In this document: piece after piece, positions 1 to 6,222 of the stretch
How positions within the stretch are numbered: the stretch's first letter is position 1
How the letters are laid out: every line of letters begins with the position of its first letter
Assembly: GCA_023701075.1 (NCBI GenBank)
Contig: JAMPXQ010000053.1
Location: forward strand, 1-8,925
Source of the DNA: Candidatus Woesearchaeota archaeon
GTDB taxonomy: Archaea; Nanobdellota; Nanobdellia; Woesearchaeales; GW2011-AR15
Length of the DNA: 8,925 nucleotides
Reading direction: 5' to 3'
Program-made: the position numbers and the translations under genes
Notes under the pieces: model-generated
Databases searched by the model: none
Told to the model about the DNA's origin: nothing
The model's input: only the letters and a program-made list of their open reading frames with translations

Positions 1-477
1 CATATCACACATAAGGAACTCCTTGCTCCTAAGTATCCCTTTAGGCTTCTTGATATTCCTAAACTTATCTGCAATCTGAAACAGTTTTATAGGTAGCTGC
101 CTATATGAACTAAGCCCTCTTTGCACCAGAGCCATATAGAACTCTTCATTTGTGGGTGATAACATGTATCCTTCCATGTCCCCTTTCAGGAGCATGAATT
201 CTTCACTGAATTTTGCGTCTCTTCCGCTGCTCTCTAAAAACCTAGTGTCTTGGACAAGCGGAAAATATATCTCCTCAAAATCATGCTTCTTGGATATGTC
301 CTTGATATTCTGCATTATCTTGTCCGTGATCGCTTTTCCCATAGGCAAGAATGTCGGAATCCCGCTATAAGGGAATTCTACAAGCCCCATTGCTTCTATC
401 AGCTTGTATGTCTGCATGGACTGCCAATTAGCTGGAACATTGAACTTATCCTGGAACGGCTGTTTTGAGAGTCTCAT
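1..477 (-). CDS. Diverged prolyl-tRNA synthetase-like class II protein, 3' end outside the window
   Basis: An open frame of 159 codons runs leftwards from the ATG at 477-475 to the window edge, so the protein is cut. It is a class II synthetase core of the ProRS subfamily. A motif 1-like stretch (about residues 58-75) is followed by PTNEE at 108-112, where ProRS has PTHEE, and by a motif 2 region at 131-157 with FRNI at 139-142, GILR at 147-150 and KEF at 152-154. The usual motif 2 signature is FRxE, so the glutamate is replaced by Ile142 while the arginine is kept. The start is one base after the stop of the complete ProRS gene (TGAAATG), with only a weak GGT upstream, which suggests translational coupling. 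It is not a continuation of that ProRS, because it repeats the same motifs. It may be a paralogue with another substrate, an inactive partner subunit, or a regulatory homologue. The family call is solid; the function is unknown. Confidence 0.8.
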   Translation of the reverse strand, partial: MRLSKQPFQDKFNVPANWQSMQTYKLIEAMGLVEFPYSGIPTFLPMGKAITDKIMQNIKDISKKHDFEEIYFPLVQDTRFLESSGRDAKFSEEFMLLKGDMEGYMLSPTNEEFYMALVQRGLSSYRQLPIKLFQIADKFRNIKKPKGILRSKEFLMCDM

Positions 478-478
478 T

Positions 479-1690
479 TCAGATACCAAAATAATTCAGC
501 ACATCATCTGTCCCTACAGTCTGCTTGGCTCCTGTCTTCCTCTCTTCTATCTCAACGTAGCCACCTGCAAGCCCTTTTGGACCTATTGTTATGCAGTAAG
601 GCATCCCTAGCAGCTTAGCATCCTTGAATTTCATCCCTGGGGACACATCCCTGTCATCGAAAAGCACATCTATCCCGGCATTCTGGAACCTGTGATATAT
701 ATCATCAGCGGCTGCGCTCACTTTGCTGTCTGCATAATTTATAGGAACCATTGCAAGCGGATATGGCGCAACTTCACCAGGCCAGATTATCCCCTGTTCA
801 TCATGATTCTGGTCTACGATCACAGCCAGGAGCCTGCTTACGCCAATGCCATAGCAGCCCATCACTACAGGTACTGAAGAATTTGTCTGGTCTTGGAAAT
901 TCAGGCCTAATGGGACTGAATATTTTGTCCCAAGCTTGAATATATGACCTACTTCTATGCCTTTTGTTATCTCATATCTGCCGGCATCTTCAATCATATC
1001 TTCCTTGAACGCCCTGCCGTCTTCAAAGATTATGAACCTATCTTCACCATCTTTTGAAGGAGCCAAGAATTCTTCAGATCCTCCTCCACCCATCTCTCCA
1101 GGGTTTGCTACTGTAGGTATAGCATTTATGTTCACCCTTGAAAATACATTTTGATATGCAATCCTCATATTGCCATAGGCTTCGTCCAGATCCTGCGCAT
1201 CTCTGCCAAAGCTATAGGCATCCTTCATAGTGAACTGCCTGGCTCTCACGATGCCTCCCCTAGGCCTTCTTTCATCCCTGAATTTTTCTCCAAATTGGTA
1301 GACTGTCACAGGCAGGTCCTTATGCGAAGTTATAATGCTCCTCATGAATTCTACAACCAGTTCTTCATGTGTCGGACCAAGGCAATATCCTGACTTTTTC
1401 CTGTCTTCAAGCTTGAACATCTCCTCTCCATATATATCCCATCTCCCGCTCTGCATCCAGAGCTTTGAGGGCTGCATTATCGGCATGGATATCTGTACCG
1501 CTCCTGTTGAATCCATCTCTTGTTTTATTATCCCTTCAATGTTGTTGAGCACCCTCTTTGCAGCAGGCAAGAAATCATACAGCCCTGCAGAGACCTGATG
1601 CACGAGTCCAGCCTTCAGGATCAAATCATAGTTCACTGAATCGCCTTTAGCGGTCGGATTTGTTTTTATCAAGCTTTTTGTGAATAACAT
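479..1690 (-). CDS. proS: Prolyl-tRNA synthetase, short bacterial type without INS editing domain
   Basis: ProRS attaches proline to tRNA-Pro in the cytoplasm using ATP. The 403-residue protein has every expected element: motif 1 near 57-70, PTHEE at 106-110, motif 2 with FRDE at 137-140 and RARQF at 149-153, and motif 3 GCYGIGVSR at 278-286. A C-terminal anticodon-binding domain spans about 312-400, with DDR at 345-347 and PGMKFKDA at 351-358. The path from motif 2 to motif 3 is only about 120 residues, so the roughly 180-residue INS editing domain of typical bacterial ProRS is absent, as in the short alphaproteobacterial type. Most archaea instead use a eukaryote-like ProRS. The start is supported by GAGGT six bases upstream of ATG; the gap to the acetyltransferase gene is 9 bases. 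The catalytic motifs look intact, so it probably activates proline. Whether it is the cell's only ProRS or a pathway-specific copy cannot be told here. Confidence 0.93.
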   Translation of the reverse strand: MLFTKSLIKTNPTAKGDSVNYDLILKAGLVHQVSAGLYDFLPAAKRVLNNIEGIIKQEMDSTGAVQISMPIMQPSKLWMQSGRWDIYGEEMFKLEDRKKSGYCLGPTHEELVVEFMRSIITSHKDLPVTVYQFGEKFRDERRPRGGIVRARQFTMKDAYSFGRDAQDLDEAYGNMRIAYQNVFSRVNINAIPTVANPGEMGGGGSEEFLAPSKDGEDRFIIFEDGRAFKEDMIEDAGRYEITKGIEVGHIFKLGTKYSVPLGLNFQDQTNSSVPVVMGCYGIGVSRLLAVIVDQNHDEQGIIWPGEVAPYPLAMVPINYADSKVSAAADDIYHRFQNAGIDVLFDDRDVSPGMKFKDAKLLGMPYCITIGPKGLAGGYVEIEERKTGAKQTVGTDDVLNYFGI

Positions 1691-1699
1691 TTTATTACC

Positions 1700-2176
1700 T
1701 CATAACCTCTGGCTGGCAGCGATAGAATCAATCTTAAATCCCATCCTTTCCCAAAAACCTGCCCCTAGATCGTTGTTTGCCGCATATCTCAGCGTCATAT
1801 GTGAGTAGCCTTCTGATGCTACTTGCTCCTTAAATGAATCAAAGAGCATCTTCCCTACGCCAGCATTCCTGAATCTAGGGTCAACAAAAAGATCTGATAT
1901 GTATGCGGTCTTATCTATCTCAAATATTGGCGGCTGGCCCTGCGGATTCCCCATGATATATCCAATCACTTCTTCGTCTTTTTCAGCTACATACATCCAT
2001 CCTTTCCCATTCACTATCTGCAGCGCATATCCGCTCCACATCTCCTGCCAGCCATCCTTAAGCCTATCCAGCTCATTGAGGTTGGCATGATATTCCCTAG
2101 TCGCTATGACAACAGGCATCACCCGGGTTATGTCTGCATCTGTTGCTTTCCTTATGATTATTTCATCCAGTATCAT
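1700..2176 (-). CDS. GNAT-family N-acetyltransferase
   Basis: This 158-residue protein is a single GNAT domain, a family that mostly moves acetyl groups from acetyl-CoA to amines. It opens with the usual IIIRKATDADI strand and helix (6-16). The acetyl-CoA-binding motif A lies at about 96-111, with VDPRFRNAGVG matching the Q/R-x-x-G-x-G/A pyrophosphate loop. A motif B-like stretch follows at 134-147 (AANND then FWERMGF), the common C-terminal asparagine and aromatic/GF pattern. The substrate cannot be read from the sequence. A perfect GGTGAT ribosome-binding site sits five bases before the ATG and overlaps the stop of the methyltransferase gene upstream. Its place between a methyltransferase and a prolyl-tRNA synthetase suggests work on the same pathway product. 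GNAT folds also include aminoacyl-tRNA-dependent transferases, which is worth remembering in this setting but is only an inference. Confidence 0.88.
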   Translation of the reverse strand: MILDEIIIRKATDADITRVMPVVIATREYHANLNELDRLKDGWQEMWSGYALQIVNGKGWMYVAEKDEEVIGYIMGNPQGQPPIFEIDKTAYISDLFVDPRFRNAGVGKMLFDSFKEQVASEGYSHMTLRYAANNDLGAGFWERMGFKIDSIAASQRL

Positions 2177-2186
2177 CTTTCATCAC

Positions 2187-3137
2187 CTAGTATGGGACCA
2201 GTATCTCTCTCTTTCCGATTGCTGCCAGGCCGTTTCCTCTGGCTGCCTGGACCTGATACACTCCATCAATCCTTGCTGTTGAATCTAGCAACCCTCTTTC
2301 TAATTCAAATACGTTATTCCAGACCTGAGGGTCAGCAATGGTCTGGGCCTTGTCACTAACGAATCTTGGGTCAGTATCTGCATAGCCAGGATATATGGTT
2401 ACGGGCATGCCTGTCACAAGATAGGGCCTTATCCCTGAAGACAGATATAGATTGAACAATCCGTCAGGTGTGAAAAAATTTATCTCTGGCATCTCAGGAG
2501 TATAGGTCCCTCTCAATGTCTCAAGTATCTTTCGTGATTCATCATACCTGCCTATAGTCTGGTTGAAGAATGCTCCGTGATAGGCATTTGGAATCCCAAA
2601 CAACCCGATCATGCTGCCTAACTTTGTCGTCCTTGAGATCTCTTCCATGGCCAAACTTGAATCATAGACGAACCCAAACACATTATTTGCAGAGACAGCA
2701 GCATCAAATGCATGCGTCTTTATTCCTTTCATATCCATGAGGTTTCCTTCTACAAGCTTTACGCGGTCCAAAAGGCCCAGCTCTCTTCCGATATTTTCAG
2801 CCTGCGCCAGCATGTCCGGTGAAAAATCAAACAGCGTAACTTTTGCAGTCTTGTCTGTCTCCAATATATGCCATGTGAGCCTTCCGGTACCTCCGCCAGC
2901 ATCAAGATACTGCTTGCCTTTTCCAAGATTTGGAAGCACTATATAATCATCCATGAGGTGAAATATCAATGATTGAGACAGCTTCCAGAATGGGTTATAC
3001 ATAGACTTATGATAGTCTGCGGCAACATTCTCAAAAAAAGCCTTAGAGCCTTCTTCGTATTCAACCACAGGCTGATCCAGTGAAACATGCACTCTTTCAT
3101 CTTGCTGATCGTTAGGTTTACTTGTTTTTTTAGTCAT
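2187..3137 (-). CDS. Class I SAM-dependent methyltransferase
   Basis: The 316-residue protein has a Rossmann-type methyltransferase core. Motif I, YLDAGGGTG, is at 77-85 and binds S-adenosylmethionine. The acidic end of strand 2 is Asp104 in TLFDFSPDM, a GNLMDM turn follows at 131-136, and FDAAVSANNVFGF (144-156) fills the post-III strand and substrate side. About 70 residues before motif I are polar, then rich in aromatic residues, and may form a lid. The C-terminal half (about 190-316) has no family signature I recognise. The target could be a small molecule; nothing indicates RNA or protein specificity. GGAGG lies about seven bases before the ATG, and the start overlaps the end of the Nif3-like gene by 8 bases, so the two are translationally coupled. 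The methyltransferase class is confident and the substrate is unknown. Confidence 0.87.
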   Translation of the reverse strand: MTKKTSKPNDQQDERVHVSLDQPVVEYEEGSKAFFENVAADYHKSMYNPFWKLSQSLIFHLMDDYIVLPNLGKGKQYLDAGGGTGRLTWHILETDKTAKVTLFDFSPDMLAQAENIGRELGLLDRVKLVEGNLMDMKGIKTHAFDAAVSANNVFGFVYDSSLAMEEISRTTKLGSMIGLFGIPNAYHGAFFNQTIGRYDESRKILETLRGTYTPEMPEINFFTPDGLFNLYLSSGIRPYLVTGMPVTIYPGYADTDPRFVSDKAQTIADPQVWNNVFELERGLLDSTARIDGVYQVQAARGNGLAAIGKREILVPY

Positions 3138-4038
3138 AGAACTCTCCTCCCCAATTTTTAATCATATTGCCCAATTTATTTTTTTCATAGATCACTGTCA
3201 CAGGCATATTGAACATGCTTGAAAGTGAAGGTGCCAAAGAAGACACTCCGCCTATCTCTGTCGGATAGTGTCCTGCACCGATAAGATTAATATTCAGTTC
3301 CCTTGCCAATGCGACGAACGCTGCATTATGGACCTTTGAATATTCTGTGCTCCTGTATCTTGCAATACCTGTTGAATAGGTTATATCTTCACCCATCACC
3401 CTCATTGATTCATGCAGCCACTCAGGATGGTCTCCCCCGCCAGTCACTACCACTAATCTGCCAGTGCTTTCTTTCATCTTCATGCGCTGAACATCATTGA
3501 GTCCAAGCGAAGATGCGACATGTCCTGCAAGCGAATCGAAATTAGCATGCTCTATGTCTGAATCTATCCCAAATCCAAAGTTATGGCCGAGGTGATAGAG
3601 AGGCACTAAGCTTGTTTCACCAAGAGCCTTGGCATAGTGCCTGCTAGGTGAGTGCATTGGATGATTATCCATGCATTTATGAGCTATGTAGACTGAAATG
3701 TTCCTTTCCTTTAGCAGTTGATATCCTTTTTCACTTAGGTGCTTGAAACCAGAATCGAACTCATCCCAGTCCATTGGGTGCTTGCATACAAGGAGAGCAT
3801 CTTTATGAACTGCCGCTGCATCTATGACTTCTTCTGTGAGGAATGCAGCAATAAGGATCTCATCAGCATATGTCCCATTTACCAGGAACCTCCCAACGTT
3901 GCCGTCCCTGAAAGATACATCTACATCTGCAGGAAACCCGTTGCCTGCAGAATCACCTATTATATTCCAGACAGTCTCTTTCCAGTCATTGACATTAAAA
4001 TAGCTGTCAAGCGATGCGGCCATTTCATCTATCTTCAT
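3130..4038 (-). CDS. Nif3/DUF34-family metal-binding protein
   Basis: The 302-residue protein matches the Nif3 (YbgI/YqfO/NIF3L1, DUF34) family, ring-forming dinuclear-metal proteins whose reaction is poorly defined. Family signatures appear in order: LLVCKHPMDW (about 82-91) at the place of the usual HHP, YIAHKCMD (117-124) at the place of HTNLD, and GAGHYPTEIGGV (255-266) at the place of GHYATE. Expected ligands His120, Asp124, His257 and Glu261 are present with the right four-residue spacing, but the first histidine of the HH pair is Lys86, leaving only His87. A GTG at 4047 could extend the protein by three residues. The ATG at 4038 is preferred because GGAGTGA at 4044-4050 then serves as ribosome-binding site instead of being inside the gene. 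The SD overlaps the stop of the synthetase-like gene upstream. The family call is good; the function is not known. Confidence 0.85.
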   Translation of the reverse strand: MKIDEMAASLDSYFNVNDWKETVWNIIGDSAGNGFPADVDVSFRDGNVGRFLVNGTYADEILIAAFLTEEVIDAAAVHKDALLVCKHPMDWDEFDSGFKHLSEKGYQLLKERNISVYIAHKCMDNHPMHSPSRHYAKALGETSLVPLYHLGHNFGFGIDSDIEHANFDSLAGHVASSLGLNDVQRMKMKESTGRLVVVTGGGDHPEWLHESMRVMGEDITYSTGIARYRSTEYSKVHNAAFVALARELNINLIGAGHYPTEIGGVSSLAPSLSSMFNMPVTVIYEKNKLGNMIKNWGGEFYD

Positions 4039-4043
4039 TTTTT

Positions 4044-5489
4044 TCACTCCAATCCATAATCATCAATAAGGTTCTGCAATTCATTGTTCTTCCAAGGATT
4101 CAATCCTAGATCATGATTGACTTTCCTATCAGGGGTCCTTGGTCTTGGTTCGGTCATCTGGATATTGCTTAAGTTGAGTATCCCATAGATTATTCTTTGG
4201 GGCGCTGCACCTATGCCTCCATGCGGCGGCATACCTGTGAATCTCGGGATTATATAATCATACCACATAGCATGCGCTTCCCCAAGCTTCCCCTTTGCGT
4301 CTAAGTTAGCCAAGAGCTCATAAGGATCAAATATCTTTTCTGCTATCCCTACCATCTCTCCTGCACCATGAGGCGCTATCAGATCTGCAGTCAATGAATA
4401 TTCTTCTGCACCAGGTTTCCTCCTATAAGGAAATCCTTCTGCCTCAAAGGGTTTTTCCATGACAAACACATACCTGTCTGAGCAATGCCTTGTTATTATC
4501 TTCTCATCTGCTTCTGAAAGGTCTTTTCCCCAAGGGGTACTTGAACCATGGGCATGGACTATCTCAAGCCCTTCATCATAGGTAATATAGACTATCTTGT
4601 CAGGATGGATAAGGTCCGGATTAAAATCAATCTGGCTTATCCTATTTTTCTTTGGGACTGCAAGATTATATCTCCTTATAGAATCATTCAGGAGCCTTAT
4701 ATCTGCTTCATTCTTATTGTATATCGCTTCAAATGCATAATGAAGCGAATCTGCTGCAAGGAACATCAGCCTGTCCATATCTGCATAAAGCTCTTCGAAT
4801 TTAACATGTGTATACTGGCCAAGATGTCTTTTTGAACCTCCAAGCTCAGCTCTGAATGCGTCTGAGATCGTATATACTTTCCCAAGGCTCATGGCCAATG
4901 CTTCTAATTCAAATGTTGCACATTGTGTCAGATACAGGTCTTCATCATTTACAGACACAGCTATCGCTTTTTGCGGACTATATAATGTCCTATTTGTCAA
5001 GCTTGGAGGATGGACCAATATGAACTCATTCATATCAGCATATTCATGGAGTGACAATTGAAGCGTATGCATTACTTTGATTATAGCCATCCTTTGCGGA
5101 TTTGAATCTGCCAGGAAAGGATATTGATAGAACAGGTCCATGAGGGAAGGGTTTATCCCATTAAGACTGAATGGATTTGGCTGCATAGGCATCTTTGCCT
5201 CTGAGATGACTTCGAGCATAGAAGGCCTGATCTCATAGCCTTCTCTTCTAGGGATGTTTCCAAGCGTGCCTTCTGCCCTTATGAATGACCCTGGAATAAG
5301 GTCTAAAAATGAATCATATCCGTTCCCTTTCTCGATCACTATCTGCAGCTCTGCAGTCCTATCTGCAATCTCGATGAAAGAAATCTTTCCATGATCCCTT
5401 ATTGATGTTATTCTTCCATACACATTGCATGTGTCGCCAACATTAGTCTCAGAAATAATCTTATCTATGAATTTGAATGACCCCACCAT
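4044..5489 (-). CDS. Asp/Asn-tRNA synthetase-like class IIb protein with altered pocket
   Basis: The 481-residue protein has the class IIb layout: an N-terminal OB-fold (about 18-95) that in relatives binds the anticodon, then a class II catalytic core. Motif 2 is clear, FRAE at 212-215 and RHL at 221-223. The motif 3 region reads WYDYIIPRF (409-417), PPHGGIG (421-427) and APQR (429-432), most like AsnRS. The ATP-binding Arg432 is kept, but the usual GLGxER is AAPQR. The family's QSxQ loop is QCATFE (189-194), and the usual KPFYM is EGFPY (351-355). About 30 residues follow the normal end of the family (RTPDR, 451-455). These changes sit in the amino acid pocket, so another substrate or a role outside translation is plausible; an unusual genuine AspRS/AsnRS is the alternative. 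It is the first gene of the operon, with a leaderless promoter 24-31 bases upstream. Confidence 0.85.
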   Translation of the reverse strand: MVGSFKFIDKIISETNVGDTCNVYGRITSIRDHGKISFIEIADRTAELQIVIEKGNGYDSFLDLIPGSFIRAEGTLGNIPRREGYEIRPSMLEVISEAKMPMQPNPFSLNGINPSLMDLFYQYPFLADSNPQRMAIIKVMHTLQLSLHEYADMNEFILVHPPSLTNRTLYSPQKAIAVSVNDEDLYLTQCATFELEALAMSLGKVYTISDAFRAELGGSKRHLGQYTHVKFEELYADMDRLMFLAADSLHYAFEAIYNKNEADIRLLNDSIRRYNLAVPKKNRISQIDFNPDLIHPDKIVYITYDEGLEIVHAHGSSTPWGKDLSEADEKIITRHCSDRYVFVMEKPFEAEGFPYRRKPGAEEYSLTADLIAPHGAGEMVGIAEKIFDPYELLANLDAKGKLGEAHAMWYDYIIPRFTGMPPHGGIGAAPQRIIYGILNLSNIQMTEPRPRTPDRKVNHDLGLNPWKNNELQNLIDDYGLE

Positions 5490-5512
5490 GCAAAAATAAG
5501 AATAGCCTTATC

Positions 5513-5520
5513 TTTATAAA
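5513..5520 (-). promoter_or_regulatory. TATA box of the six-gene minus-strand operon
   Basis: TTTATAAA lies 24-31 bases upstream of the ATG at 5489, the archaeal TATA-to-start distance, so the mRNA should begin at or next to the start codon with no leader. No SD sequence is visible before that ATG. No comparable AT box was noticed in the short or overlapping junctions between the downstream genes, so this is probably the main promoter of the cluster. Confidence 0.7.
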
Positions 5521-5570
5521 GATATATTTTTTCACTATCTTCTAATAGTAAACAATATGTTTTAATTTTA

Positions 5571-5588
5571 TTAAACTATTAAGTTTAA
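5571..5588. repeat. Short inverted repeat in the divergent intergenic region
   Basis: TTAAACT (5571-5577) and AGTTTAA (5582-5588) form a perfect 7-base inverted repeat around ATTA. It lies about 50 bases upstream of the operon TATA box and about 140 bases upstream of the small gene's box, so it could be an operator. In such AT-rich sequence a chance origin is quite possible. The rest of 5521-5724 shows no gene, RNA or other repeat I can support. Confidence 0.25.
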
Positions 5589-5724
5589 ACAGTCAACTAG
5601 AAATCCCTAATTTCCTAGGTATAATAAAAGGCGAATTGATCCACTCAGTTGATATGTTTTGAAATAATCTTAATCATTTGAATCTTTTCTAACCTATAAA
5701 TTATTATTATTTAATAGTAGTTAC

Positions 5725-5733
5725 TTTTAAATA
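5725..5733 (+). promoter_or_regulatory. TATA box of the small membrane protein gene
   Basis: TTTTAAATA lies 23-31 bases upstream of the ATG at 5756. That spacing agrees with the other three promoters in the window and is the main reason for choosing this start over the TTG at 5747 or the ATG at 5750. Confidence 0.6.
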
Positions 5734-5755
5734 TAACTTATCTGTTTTGATGAAA

Positions 5756-6115
5756 ATGATAGATGGTATTGTTGATGCTCTTGGAAAAATATACATGGAA
5801 TTGGCACCGCACAAAGAGATGATATTAACTGTTTCTGCTGTAGCGGTTCCTCATATCATCAGTTATTTAGTCGGTTATTTCAGTGAAAAGAAATTTGATG
5901 AAGCCAATTGTCATTCAAGCGATCTTAAAGACCATATAGTAGGCGATTTAGCTTTGAATGCAGGTTTTGGCGGCGGACTTGCTTTGTGTTTTAGTGAGCC
6001 TTATATGGGGATTTTAGGATGCACTACCTATGCTGCTGAAGTTATGGGAAGGACAGGGTATACACTTAGTAAAATAGAGGGTGTAAAAGAGATAATGAAA
6101 AATAAACCCTTTTAA
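5756..6115 (+). CDS. Small hypothetical protein, probably membrane-associated
   Basis: I do not recognise a family. The 119-residue protein has a hydrophobic stretch at about 23-42 (starting ILTVSAVAVPHII), which could be a membrane helix. A polar, charged loop with EKKFDEANCHSSDLKDH follows, and then a second, glycine-rich hydrophobic region at about 61-98 (including LALNAGFGGGLALCF), long enough for one or two helices. The C-terminus is basic. No signal-peptide cleavage site or catalytic motif is evident. In-frame starts exist at TTG 5747, ATG 5750 and ATG 5756. The last fits a leaderless transcript from the TATA box at 5725-5733, and there is no SD sequence. The gene stands alone, divergent from the synthetase operon and convergent with the carbamoyltransferase gene, so its context says nothing firm. 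The promoter, uninterrupted frame and terminator-like tail make it a likely real gene. Confidence 0.65.
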   Translation: MIDGIVDALGKIYMELAPHKEMILTVSAVAVPHIISYLVGYFSEKKFDEANCHSSDLKDHIVGDLALNAGFGGGLALCFSEPYMGILGCTTYAAEVMGRTGYTLSKIEGVKEIMKNKPF

Positions 6116-6134
6116 TCACCTCTTTTGGTTCCGA

Positions 6135-6149
6135 TTTCTTTATTTTTTT
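6135..6149 (+). terminator. T-rich terminator after the small membrane protein gene
   Basis: TTTCTTTATTTTTTT begins about 20 bases after the stop codon. Oligo-T tracts without a strong hairpin are the usual archaeal transcription terminators. The remaining bases up to 6222 lie between convergent genes and show no similar tract for the minus strand. Confidence 0.5.
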
Positions 6150-6222
6150 AAAGCTTGTTTTTAGCATTAAGAATGCATAATTTGAGTATATAGATGCTAA
6201 TATGCTGACAGAATTATAGGTA

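Noticed and set aside
152..1598. Several plus-strand frames of 60-90 residues
   Set aside because: They mirror the ProRS and ProRS-like genes on the other strand and have no family signature.
1..1690. The two ProRS-like frames as one ProRS gene split by a frameshift
   Set aside because: The left frame has its own start and repeats PTxEE and motif 2, which the right frame already contains together with motif 3 and the anticodon domain; they are tandem genes.
4039..4047. GTG start for the Nif3-like gene
   Set aside because: It would place the GGAGTGA ribosome-binding site across the start codon; the ATG at 4038 has proper spacing.
3739..4059. Plus-strand frame of 106 residues
   Set aside because: It lies opposite the well-supported Nif3-like gene and has no promoter, ribosome-binding site or recognisable motif.
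4044..5489. Archaeal asparagine synthetase-type AsnRS paralogue
   Set aside because: As I recall, those proteins lack the N-terminal OB-fold, which is clearly present here; the idea that it works outside translation stays open.
5593..5652. TCAACT and AGTTGA as a hairpin or small RNA
   Set aside because: A six-base match about 50 bases apart in AT-rich sequence is expected by chance, and no stem extends from it.
5748..5753. TGATGA as a box C of a C/D guide RNA
   Set aside because: The preceding purine is missing, no CTGA box D is correctly placed, and it overlaps the start region of a gene.
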